Source of the DNA: Deltaproteobacteria bacterium
GTDB taxonomy: Bacteria; Desulfobacterota; GWC2-55-46
Direction of reading: 5' to 3'
Length of the DNA: 15,302 bases
Assembly: GCA_016218095.1 (NCBI GenBank)
Contig: JACREV010000165.1
Location: 1 to 15,302, forward strand
Made by a program: the position numbers and the translations under genes. Of this stretch, positions 1-5,531 are shown piece after piece. The number at the start of each line of letters is the position of its first letter. Position 1 is the stretch's first letter. The notes beneath the pieces were generated by a model that had not been told where the DNA came from, searched no databases, and saw only the letters and a program-made list of their open reading frames with translations.

Positions 1-1312
1 CCTTGCCGCACCTCCTCTGCCTGAATACCGCCGGGCCGTCGGAATCGAGCTTTACGGCGAGGGCTAATGCGAGCATGAGCGGGGAGAAAAGGATAAGGAA
101 GACGAGAGAGGCGACGATATCGAGGAGCCTCTTTAGGCCGAGGAAGGCCGCGTACTTGTACCCTCCCATCTTGAGCCCGACGGACTCTATGACCCCGTTG
201 AACTCGTACCTCGACGGTATGAGGTTCACATCCGCCATCTTGAGGTTGTCTACGAGTATCTTGTTCGAGAACGCGTCGCCGGAGAATATCTTCACCCCGC
301 GCCCGACGACGCAGTACTTGACCGAGGTATTGTCGTCCATGTCGAAGTCGTTAAGGGTGATGGATTCGCGTATCCTGGCCCTCTTCCCGATGGTGCAGTT
401 GTCTCCTATTACCGCCGGGCCGATTATCTGGACGTCGTCGGATATGGTGCAGTTCCTGCCTATGAGTACGGGGCCGGCCATGTAGGCCTTGGGCGAGATG
501 GAGATGTTCTCCCCTGCCCACACGCCGTCTGATATCTCGGTGAGGCCGGTCTTCGTGAAGCTCCCGTTCAGGAGCGCCTCCCTGTGGAGGTCGAAGTAGT
601 CCTCGATCGTCTCTATGGGCCTGCAGTACCCGTCTATCTCGTGGGACTGGACCGGCAAAGACGCCTTCTTCAGCGCCGGTATGAGCTGTTCCTTTATGTC
701 GAAGTAGCCTTTCTCGTTTATGAAGCCGAAAACGGCGGGGTCGGCGATGTAGAGCCCGAGGGGCGTGTACGGCGACCTCCTGTCGCGGGAGGGGTGTATG
801 ACGGAGAAGCCCTCGACCGAGCCGTCCTTACCGACGAATATGTCCTCGGTCGGGTATTTGCGGTTCTTCAATACACCGATCGTCAGGGCGGCCTTGGTCT
901 CGGCGTGCTCGGCCATGAACCCCTCAAGGTCGATGTTGCCGATGTAGATGTTGGTCGATATGACGAGGAAGCTCTCCTGCCCAACGTGGTCCCGCATGGC
1001 CCGGAGCGACCCGGCGGTCCCCATGTGCCTGGCCTCATCGAAGTGGCTTATATCCACCCTGCCCCTGAATGAGTGCCTCAAATTCTCCATGTATTCAGCG
1101 GTATCGAGACCGTCGACCTTGGGGATGGAGACGATGACGTTCCTTATGCCCTTGCTCTTCAGGATGTCTACGGTGTACTCGATCAGATGGCGGTTCAATA
1201 CCGGGAGGGTACAGACCGGGTTATCGCGGAGCAACGGGTTCAAGTCCTCGTGGTGCCCCCCGCAGAGGAGCACCGCCGTAGTGACGGCGCCTTTTGTGAA
1301 TATAAGACCCAT
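1..1312 (-). CDS. Pseudo-nucleotidyltransferase / beta-helix / phosphoglycosyl transferase fusion (3' end beyond the window)
   Basis: The frame is open from the start codon to the window edge (about 437 residues seen). From the first Met, residues ~10-230 have the sugar-nucleotidyltransferase fold: an AVLLCGG strand, PVLNRHLIEY, and MGTAGSLRAM. Residues ~255-345 are hexapeptide repeats of a left-handed beta-helix (VLIGRNCTI, AVIGDNCTI). From ~395 the chain reads LKRLLDIVASLVFLILF and later DGPAVFRQRRCGK. This is the membrane hairpin and start of a bacterial sugar transferase (monotopic phosphoglycosyl transferase), which puts the first sugar phosphate on undecaprenyl phosphate in polysaccharide synthesis. 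The nucleotidyltransferase signature is degenerate: the G-x-G-T-R region reads GHHEDL, the signature Lys is Val, and the metal-binding Asp site reads STN. The domain is therefore probably regulatory or sugar-sensing. The start at 1312 has GAGG six bases upstream; an ATG at 1327 is the alternative. The missing C-terminus should hold the catalytic Asp-Glu pair. Confidence 0.85.
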   Translation of the reverse strand, partial: MGLIFTKGAVTTAVLLCGGHHEDLNPLLRDNPVCTLPVLNRHLIEYTVDILKSKGIRNVIVSIPKVDGLDTAEYMENLRHSFRGRVDISHFDEARHMGTAGSLRAMRDHVGQESFLVISTNIYIGNIDLEGFMAEHAETKAALTIGVLKNRKYPTEDIFVGKDGSVEGFSVIHPSRDRRSPYTPLGLYIADPAVFGFINEKGYFDIKEQLIPALKKASLPVQSHEIDGYCRPIETIEDYFDLHREALLNGSFTKTGLTEISDGVWAGENISISPKAYMAGPVLIGRNCTISDDVQIIGPAVIGDNCTIGKRARIRESITLNDFDMDDNTSVKYCVVGRGVKIFSGDAFSNKILVDNLKMADVNLIPSRYEFNGVIESVGLKMGGYKYAAFLGLKRLLDIVASLVFLILFSPLMLALALAVKLDSDGPAVFRQRRCGK

Positions 1313-1708
1313 TCTCTGCCTCTTCATTTGCGTCCCGACCTATCCGGGCCTTCTTATCCTATCGGATGCCGCGTGGAAAAACTTTTGCGGCCGCTGATAC
1401 CCGATGAGCCGCTTTCGCCCCTGAAAAGGACGCGCCCGCGAGGACGGTCCAGGTCTTAACAACGAGTTCAAAATATGGGGGTTGAGCCTGGTCAAAGTTG
1501 ACGGGCAGGGAAATGGAAATCAAGCGGCGGTTCTCTTTTGGCTTCACTATATTCCCCTCGCCTCCGTCGTTAAACCATGCCTGCCGACTACGGCCCGGGG
1601 TCCTCCATGAAAGAAAAAACTCTTTAAACTTAAGGATGTTAGTGACGTGTCTAATATAAGACAGGCAAGTACCTTTTGTAAAGGGAATTCTGGGGAGAGG
1701 CGTCCGCT

Positions 1709-1736
1709 CTTATGCCGAAAAAAGCGTCTTTGTCAA
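1709..1736 (-). promoter_or_regulatory. Probable sigma-70 promoter for the fusion gene
   Basis: Read on the minus strand: TTGACA, a 16-base spacer, then CATAAG, which matches TATAAT at four positions. It lies just downstream of the helicase terminator and points to the fusion gene. The gene starts about 390 bases further on, so the link is an inference. Confidence 0.4.
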
Positions 1737-1737
1737 G

Positions 1738-1770
1738 AAAAAAGGCCCGCCTGTCGGCGGGCCTTTTTTT
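1738..1770 (-). terminator. Intrinsic terminator after the DEAD-box helicase gene
   Basis: A stem AGGCCCGCC / GGCGGGCCT with a TGTC loop, flanked by an A-run and a T-run so that it can work on both strands. It begins about 25 bases past the helicase stop on the minus strand. Confidence 0.85.
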
Positions 1771-1795
1771 AATGGAAAGTTAAGTCGCGGGGGTC

Positions 1796-3373
1796 CTATT
1801 TCCCCCTCGGCCTTGCCGGGGCGACCGCTATCTTTCTGCCGGAGAGTATGGATTGGTGCATGAACTCTATGACCTTCTCGGCCGAGTCCCTCGGGACCTC
1901 GACGAACGTGAAGGTCTCGAAGATCGATACGCCCTTTATCTCGTCCCTCGATATGCCGGCCTTCTTGGTGATGGCGTTCACGATGTCCCCCGCCCTCACC
2001 CCCTGCTCCTTGCCTATGGTCATGAAGAGGCGGGCCATGCCGGAAGGCGCGCCCGTGTCGTCGAGCGATACGTCAGACCTTTCCGTTGGAGGCGCTTCGA
2101 AGCCCTGTAGCTGGAACTTGAGGAGCGCGGCGAGCGCCTCGACGGGGTTCATATCGACGGTCAGGTCCTCTGCCAGCTTCATGAATTTATCGAAGGACTT
2201 ATCGTCTATGAACTCCTGGATGCGCTCCTTGAGGCTGGAGACGCGCGCGCCCATGACCTCTTCCTTGGTCGGGAGCTTCCCCCTCTTTATGTTCGCCTTG
2301 GATACCGACTTGATGAGGCGCAGCTGCCTGTCCTCCCTCGGGGTGACGAAGGTGATGGCTATGCCTTCCTTACCCGCCCTGCCGGTCCTGCCTATCCTGT
2401 GCACGTAGGACTCCGGGTCCTGGGGGATGGAGTAGTTGACGACGTGCGAGATGTCGCTTATGTCGAGACCGCGGGCCGCGACGTCCGTGGCCACAAGGAT
2501 GTCGATGCGGCCTTCCCTGAACTTCTTTAAGACCATCTCCCTCTGGGACTGCGTGAAGTCGCCGTGCATGGCGTCGGCGTCGTACCCGCGCAGTTTAAGC
2601 TGCGACGCCGCGTCGTCGGCCTCCCTCTTGGTGTGGCAGAATACGAGGAACCGCCCGGCGTCGTCGGAGTCTATGAGGCGAGAGAGCGCCTCCATCTTCT
2701 GGTCGTTCCTCACCTCATAGAATATCTGGTTTATCTTAGGCGCCGTGAGCGTGTCCGACGCTATCCTGATCTTCTCGGGGTTCTTCATGTAGCGCTTCGA
2801 GATCTTCACTATCTCCTCGGCCATGGTGGCCGAGAAGAGGAGCGTCTGCCTCTCTTCCGGGGTCTCCTTGAGTATCCTGTTTATGTCGTCCAGAAACCCC
2901 ATGTCGAGCATCTCGTCGGCCTCGTCGAGCACGACGACCTTTACGCCCTTTAAAGAGAGGGTCCTCCGTTCGATATGGTCGAGGACCCTGCCCGGCGTGC
3001 CGACGACTATATGGACGCCTTTGCTCAAGGCCTTTATCTGCCTCTCAATCGACGTGCCGCCGTAGACGGGGAGCGCATGGAGCCTCTTGAACTTCCCGAG
3101 CTTGTTCATCTCCTCCGCGGCCTGTATGGCGAGTTCCCTCGTAGGCGCGAGTATGAGCGCCTGGACGCCGTGACCCGCGCGGTCGACACGCTCTACTATT
3201 GGTATGCCGAAGGCGGCGGTCTTTCCGGTCCCTGTCTGGGCCTGCCCTATCACATCCCTGCCCGTCAGAAGCGCCGGGATGGTCTTCTCCTGTATGGGGG
3301 TCGGCACCTCGAAGCCCATTGATGAGACGGCCTTCAGCACATCGCTTGAGAGGTTGAAATCATTAAACGTCAT
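1796..3373 (-). CDS. deaD: DEAD-box ATP-dependent RNA helicase, DeaD/CsdA-like, with DbpA-type RNA-binding tail
   Basis: ATP-dependent unwinding of structured RNA in the cytoplasm, probably in ribosome assembly, mRNA turnover or cold response. All superfamily 2 motifs are present in order: Q motif (PTPIQ, about residues 24-28), motif I AQTGTGKT (~45-52), PTRELA, TPGRVLDH, DEAD, SAT, ARGLDI, and HRIGRTGRAG. After the two RecA-like domains (about 360 residues), the last ~75 residues (from ARLFMTIGKEQG to FTFVEVPRDSAEKVIEF) fit the DbpA RNA-binding domain seen in DeaD and DbpA. The ATG at 3373 gives the usual MTFNDF family start and has AAGGA four bases upstream. A TTG at 3394 with AAGGAG eleven bases upstream would add seven residues. 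It is a single-gene unit with its own promoter region and terminator. Confidence 0.93.
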   Translation of the reverse strand: MTFNDFNLSSDVLKAVSSMGFEVPTPIQEKTIPALLTGRDVIGQAQTGTGKTAAFGIPIVERVDRAGHGVQALILAPTRELAIQAAEEMNKLGKFKRLHALPVYGGTSIERQIKALSKGVHIVVGTPGRVLDHIERRTLSLKGVKVVVLDEADEMLDMGFLDDINRILKETPEERQTLLFSATMAEEIVKISKRYMKNPEKIRIASDTLTAPKINQIFYEVRNDQKMEALSRLIDSDDAGRFLVFCHTKREADDAASQLKLRGYDADAMHGDFTQSQREMVLKKFREGRIDILVATDVAARGLDISDISHVVNYSIPQDPESYVHRIGRTGRAGKEGIAITFVTPREDRQLRLIKSVSKANIKRGKLPTKEEVMGARVSSLKERIQEFIDDKSFDKFMKLAEDLTVDMNPVEALAALLKFQLQGFEAPPTERSDVSLDDTGAPSGMARLFMTIGKEQGVRAGDIVNAITKKAGISRDEIKGVSIFETFTFVEVPRDSAEKVIEFMHQSILSGRKIAVAPARPRGK

Positions 3374-3434
3374 CTTGTCCTTCACACTTTCCAATTTCCA
3401 GCTTTCTCCTTTACCTGATATGGTTTAGCTGATA

Positions 3435-3462
3435 ATAGTAACACAAAAAACGGATATGTGAA
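3435..3462 (-). promoter_or_regulatory. Possible promoter for the DEAD-box helicase
   Basis: On the minus strand: TTCACA (5/6 to TTGACA), 16 bases, then TACTAT, with an overlapping TATTAT three bases downstream. It lies 60-90 bases upstream of the helicase start. A hairpin at about 3487-3506 (GGCGGC/GCCGCC) separates it from the terminator of the next unit. Confidence 0.4.
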
Positions 3463-3510
3463 GAAAAAAGGTTGTCGAGGGGGTCAGGCGGCTGGGAAGG
3501 CCGCCTTTAA

Positions 3511-3547
3511 AACAGAAAAGCCGGGCTGGATATTTCCGGCCCGGCTT
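3511..3547 (-). terminator. Intrinsic terminator of the three-peptide operon
   Basis: Nine-base-pair stem AAGCCGGGC / GCCCGGCTT (3518-3526 with 3539-3547). On the minus strand it is followed by TTTCTGTTTT. It begins 24 bases past the stop of the last tiny gene at 3571. Confidence 0.75.
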
Positions 3548-3570
3548 GATAAATGCCGCGGGGGGGGGCG

Positions 3571-3663
3571 CTAAACGAATGTGATCTTGGAGATGATGGC
3601 GAGCGCGAGCCCCAAGCTTGCAAGCGCCGCGAAGAACCGACCGATAAGTATTATCCTGTCCAT
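3571..3663 (-). CDS. Tiny single-helix membrane peptide, 30 residues (cluster member C)
   Basis: No family recognised. After MDRIIL the chain is almost wholly hydrophobic and small-residue rich (IGRFFAALASLGLALAII) and ends SKITFV, so it is one membrane helix with charged ends. AAAGGA lies five bases before the ATG. It is the last gene of a three-gene unit: nine bases separate it from the preceding stop, and a terminator follows its own stop. Unlike most members of the cluster it lacks the Glu and Asn pattern at the start of the helix. Length, Shine-Dalgarno site, spacing and terminator are seen; membrane insertion is inferred from composition. Confidence 0.65.
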   Translation of the reverse strand: MDRIILIGRFFAALASLGLALAIISKITFV

Positions 3664-3672
3664 CTGTATCCT

Positions 3673-3771
3673 TTAAAAGACTATGATGTAGAGAAGGATG
3701 CCCGCCGTGAAGTTGCCGACGACTGTCAGAAGCTCGAAGATATAGCCGTTGTTACCCGTGTCCTTATTCAT
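3673..3771 (-). CDS. Tiny single-helix membrane peptide, 32 residues (cluster member B)
   Basis: No family recognised. A polar N-terminus (MNKDTGNNGY) is followed by one hydrophobic helix (IFELLTVVGNF, then TAGILLYIIVF). AAAGGAG stands seven bases before the ATG, a strong ribosome site. Glu13 and Asn20 fall at the same positions as in the upstream gene (3791-3889), and both chains have Phe-Glu-(Ile/Leu) at the helix start. The two 32-codon genes therefore look like diverged duplicates. It is the middle gene of the unit, 19 bases after the previous stop. Confidence 0.7.
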   Translation of the reverse strand: MNKDTGNNGYIFELLTVVGNFTAGILLYIIVF

Positions 3772-3790
3772 CTCTCTTCTCCTTTCCCTC

Positions 3791-3889
3791 TCAGATTATC
3801 ATCCTCGAAATGAGGAGCACCGCCGCGAGGTTCACGGCCGTAGCCATTATCTCGAAGAGCCCGTTCGTCTTTTTCGTCGTCCTTGTCAT
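3791..3889 (-). CDS. Tiny single-helix membrane peptide, 32 residues (cluster member A)
   Basis: No family recognised. A basic N-terminus (MTRTTKKTNG) leads into one hydrophobic helix (LFEIMATAVNLAAVLLI) and ends SRMII. AAGGAGG lies five bases before the ATG, close to the ideal Shine-Dalgarno site. An exact TATAAT hexamer at 3933-3938 (minus strand) would give a leader of under 40 bases. It is the first gene of a three-gene unit ending at the terminator at 3511-3547. Helix-start motif: Phe12-Glu13-Ile14, Asn20. Confidence 0.72.
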   Translation of the reverse strand: MTRTTKKTNGLFEIMATAVNLAAVLLISRMII

Positions 3890-3932
3890 CGAAGCCTCCT
3901 TTTTTACACCGGGTTCCGTTCTTTACGCCTCC

Positions 3933-3938
3933 ATTATA
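3933..3938 (-). promoter_or_regulatory. Probable -10 element for the three-peptide operon
   Basis: Exact TATAAT on the minus strand, 44 bases upstream of the first start codon. No good -35 hexamer is visible at 16-18 bases (TAATCC at 17), so it may need an activator. Confidence 0.45.
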
Positions 3939-4026
3939 GTAAGGCCTGAATTAAAGGATTATTAAAAAACAATGGAGGAAATTTAAAATGACGCGGCAAG
4001 CGGGGTATTTGACCCTGAGAGAGAAT

Positions 4027-4059
4027 AAAAAAAAGCGGGGGCGACGCCCCCGCTTTTTT
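4027..4059 (-). terminator. Intrinsic terminator after the 37-residue peptide gene
   Basis: Perfect nine-base-pair stem AGCGGGGGC / GCCCCCGCT with a three-base loop, with an A-run before and a T-run after, so it is active in both directions. It begins about 25 bases past the stop at 4082. Confidence 0.85.
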
Positions 4060-4081
4060 CGCCCCTTCGGAGAGGACTCGT

Positions 4082-4195
4082 CTACATGAGGACTATGACC
4101 GCGATGACTATCACGGCGATTGCGGCCACGACGAGTATGTTGACGAACGAGCCTATCGCCTCGATGGAGTCGAGATTGAACCTTGAGAGATCCAT
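4082..4195 (-). CDS. Tiny single-helix membrane peptide, 37 residues (cluster member D)
   Basis: No family recognised. A short polar N-terminus (MDLSRFNLDS) is followed by a long Val/Ile/Ala helix (IEAIGSFVNILVVAAIAVIV) that runs to the C-terminus. Glu12 and Asn19 keep the Glu-x6-Asn spacing seen in members A and B. AAGGAGG seven bases before the ATG at 4195 fixes the start. The frame is open upstream (to about 4273), but that extension would overlap the promoter at 4245-4273. It is a monocistronic unit with its own promoter and terminator. Confidence 0.75.
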   Translation of the reverse strand: MDLSRFNLDSIEAIGSFVNILVVAAIAVIVIAVIVLM

Positions 4196-4244
4196 TTTAT
4201 TGCCTCCTTGAAATAGCCCTGAATGGGGTGTCCCCCACTCACTC

Positions 4245-4273
4245 ATTTTAAAACTTTTATGCTTGTATTTCAA
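4245..4273 (-). promoter_or_regulatory. Sigma-70 promoter of the 37-residue peptide gene
   Basis: Minus strand: TTGAAA, 17-base spacer, TAAAAT, which is five of six at both boxes. The start codon is 50 bases downstream. The leader contains a small hairpin (TGGGG-GACA-CCCCA) before the ribosome site. Confidence 0.7.
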
Positions 4274-4356
4274 TATCTTACAGGAAGAAGGCGAGAGCGG
4301 ATGTGAGCGGGGTCACGCAGGGGCCCGGCACGCTGGGGAGCGGGGAGAGGGTGAAA

Positions 4357-4396
4357 TAAAAAAAGAAAGGAGGCCTTCAGGCCTCCTTTCTTTTTT
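4357..4396 (-). terminator. Intrinsic terminator after the 35-residue peptide gene E
   Basis: Perfect 12-base-pair stem AGAAAGGAGGCC / GGCCTCCTTTCT with a TTCA loop (4364-4375 with 4380-4391), extended by an A-run and a T-run. It can terminate both strands. The gene on the minus strand stops six bases before it. Confidence 0.88.
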
Positions 4397-4401
4397 CGGT
4401 C

Positions 4402-4509
4402 TTACGAGATCAGGGTCGCGAGCGCAACGGCTATTACGGTCAACACGGCCGCGATGTTCAGAGCCGCCGCTATCTCCCCCTTTACCGATCTGTGCAGTAT
4501 GGTGGGCAT
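4402..4509 (-). CDS. Tiny single-helix membrane peptide, 35 residues (cluster member E)
   Basis: No family recognised. MPTILHRSVKG leads into an Ala/Val-rich helix (EIAAALNIAAVLTVIAVALA) ending TLIS. Glu12 and Asn18 give Glu-x5-Asn, one residue shorter than in members A, B and D, and NIAAVL resembles NLAAVL of member A. AAGGAGG lies five to six bases before the ATG. It is monocistronic, with a strong terminator just after its stop. The sequence preceding the ATG in its leader closely matches that of gene A (an A-run, AGGAGG, then five or so bases). No clear promoter was found upstream; an inverted repeat lies at 4582-4611. Confidence 0.72.
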   Translation of the reverse strand: MPTILHRSVKGEIAAALNIAAVLTVIAVALATLIS

Positions 4510-4581
4510 GATCCCCTCCTTTTTTACGGGCCCCGGCCTGTTACGGCCTGTGCTGTCTCTAATAAGGCATAGGGGTATTGA

Positions 4582-4611
4582 GGGTAGTATGCATACAGCA
4601 TACTCCTACCC
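4582..4611. repeat. Inverted repeat upstream of peptide gene E
   Basis: AGTATGC / GCATACT (4586-4592 with 4598-4604) around a five-base loop, with outer GGGTAG / CTACCC arms. It lies about 75 bases upstream of gene E. It could be an operator or a leader hairpin; no T-run follows on either strand. Confidence 0.5.
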
Positions 4612-4707
4612 GGAGGAAAAAACCATGACGGAAATCACATTTTTGAAATAGGAGGGGATATTAAGAAAGGATTAGAGGGGTCGTAGAACGGGGCGTTTCG
4701 GATCAAA

Positions 4708-4735
4708 GCGGCCGGGGCCTTTCGGCCCCGGCCTT
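4708..4735 (-). terminator. Hairpin terminator after the 35-residue peptide gene F
   Basis: Perfect ten-base-pair GC stem GGCCGGGGCC / GGCCCCGGCC with a four-base loop, beginning seven bases past the stop at 4740. The minus-strand U-tract is weak (GCTTTG), so it may be a weaker terminator than the others. Confidence 0.6.
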
Positions 4736-4739
4736 TTGC

Positions 4740-4847
4740 CTAATAGCCTTTTGTGAAGGTGGTAAAGACCGAGAAAACCAGGACGGCCATTACCGTGAAA
4801 CCGGCGATGATCTCGAAGAGATCCGATATGGTGCGATTGTTTTTCAT
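4740..4847 (-). CDS. Tiny single-helix membrane peptide, 35 residues (cluster member F)
   Basis: No family recognised. A basic N-terminus (MKNNRTIS) is followed by one helix (DLFEIIAGFTVMAVLVFSVF) and a polar tail ending TKGY. LFEI at residues 10-13 is identical to LFEI in member A. The Asn found 6-7 residues after the Glu in other members is absent here. AAGGAGG stands six bases before the ATG. It is a single-gene unit, followed by a GC-rich hairpin and divergent from the CZB gene. Confidence 0.72.
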   Translation of the reverse strand: MKNNRTISDLFEIIAGFTVMAVLVFSVFTTFTKGY

Positions 4848-5094
4848 TTTGCCCTCCTTGTATTGAAGTTACCGGTGCATGGTACACCCGCAGGGCCTTT
4901 GACGCAGTGAGTTTGGTTACTCACAGGTGATTTTGCAACAAACACTTGCGCATTCGCGGATTTATGCGACTCTGCGCAAGTACAAAAAAGACCCATCCGG
5001 TGGCAGATCGCCCTAAAGGATTTCAAATATCCATACGATAATAGGGATATCAGGGACAACTGATTTTAATATCGCATTGAGAGGAGAATCAGAG
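4848..5094. other. Divergent intergenic region with two hairpins
   Basis: The 247 bases between peptide gene F (-) and the CZB gene (+). It contains an inverted repeat ACTTGCGCA / TGCGCAAGT (4944-4952 with 4973-4981) with an inner TCGC/GCGA stem, and a smaller GTGAGT / ACTCAC hairpin (4907-4924). Neither has a T-run. A sigma-28-like element for the CZB gene lies at 5014-5041. I see no clear promoter for gene F. Confidence 0.6.
5014..5041 (+). promoter_or_regulatory. Sigma-28-like promoter element of the CZB gene
   Basis: TAAA, 16 bases, then TACGATAA, compared with the flagellar sigma-28 consensus TAAA-N15-GCCGATAA. The same layout, including a shared internal TCAAATAT, occurs upstream of the hemerythrin gene at 9998-10025. 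The start codon is 53 bases downstream. Confidence 0.45.
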
Positions 5095-5454
5095 ATGGCA
5101 AAGACTGACGAGATCCAGAAGGCTATAGCGGCACATGGGATGTGGAAGGTAAGGCTCCGGAGCGCCATCAACACCGGGAAGAGCGAATGGACGCCCGTGC
5201 AGGTAAAGGTCGATAACCTGTGCGACTTCGGCAAATGGCTCCACAGCCTGCCCGACTACGAAAAGAAGTCCGAGAACTGGGCCAAGATCCGCGAAATGCA
5301 CGCCAAATTCCATGTAGAGGCGGCCAAGATACTCGACTCCGCCGTTACGGGAAAGAAGGAGGACGCCGCGCGCGGGCTTGAGATAGGAAGCGATTTCACC
5401 AAGCTATCCTCGAGCCTTACGGGAGCGATGATGAACTGGCTCAAGGCCTCGTAA
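5095..5454 (+). CDS. CZB-domain (chemoreceptor zinc-binding) protein
   Basis: A stand-alone four-helix CZB domain of 119 residues with all expected zinc ligands: His14 (AAHGMWK), Cys43 (NLCDFGKWL), and His69 with His73 (EMHAKFH). CZB domains usually sit at the end of soluble chemoreceptors or diguanylate cyclases and sense zinc or oxidants such as hypochlorite through the Zn-bound Cys. A single-domain version must act through a partner encoded elsewhere. The ATG at 5095 has GGAG nine bases upstream; an upstream in-frame start at 5077 lacks a better ribosome site. The gene is monocistronic, with a strong terminator at 5480-5521. Its promoter-like element matches that of the hemerythrin gene, which suggests common control. 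Confidence 0.88.
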   Translation: MAKTDEIQKAIAAHGMWKVRLRSAINTGKSEWTPVQVKVDNLCDFGKWLHSLPDYEKKSENWAKIREMHAKFHVEAAKILDSAVTGKKEDAARGLEIGSDFTKLSSSLTGAMMNWLKAS

Positions 5455-5479
5455 ATTTAAAAAAACGAGGGCTGATTTT

Positions 5480-5521
5480 AGACGCCCGTCCGTGTTTTCA
5501 CGCGGACGGGCGTCTTTTTTT
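5480..5521 (+). terminator. Intrinsic terminator after the CZB gene
   Basis: A 13-base-pair stem AGACGCCCGTCCG with its complement, closed by a short T-rich loop and followed by seven T residues on the plus strand. The opposite direction lacks a T-run. Confidence 0.9.
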
Positions 5522-5531
5522 CAGCAACCTG

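Larger units (their letters stand above)
1313..1795. other. Intergenic region between helicase and sugar-transferase fusion gene
   Basis: About 480 bases without a convincing gene. It holds a probable minus-strand promoter at 1709-1736 and a terminator hairpin at 1738-1770. If that promoter is used, the fusion gene has a leader of roughly 390 nt. A 62-codon minus-strand frame (1359-1547, GTG start) lies inside the leader, but I cannot assign it to any family. Confidence 0.5.

Noticed and set aside
1359..1547. 62-codon minus-strand frame with GTG start; its N-terminus (NRRLISISLPVNF) faintly recalls a PilZ start
   Set aside because: Only a few residues resemble PilZ, no downstream PilZ motif follows, and composition beyond residue 35 looks random. 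It is kept only as a possibility in the leader.
1555..1612. Plus-strand stretch with GCCTCC and AAACCATGC blocks that recall a cyclic-di-GMP-I riboswitch
   Set aside because: The other conserved blocks of that aptamer are missing, and no plus-strand gene follows.
3988..4086. Plus-strand 32-codon frame with a GGAGG nine bases upstream
   Set aside because: It runs through the bidirectional terminator at 4027-4059, and its basic run is just the terminator stem translated.
3571..4847. Type I toxin-antitoxin array (Ldr- or Ibs-like) as the explanation of the tiny genes
   Set aside because: Peptide size fits, and several terminators are bidirectional, but I found no convincing antisense promoters on the plus strand, and the genes form an operon in one case. 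It remains an untested option rather than a call.
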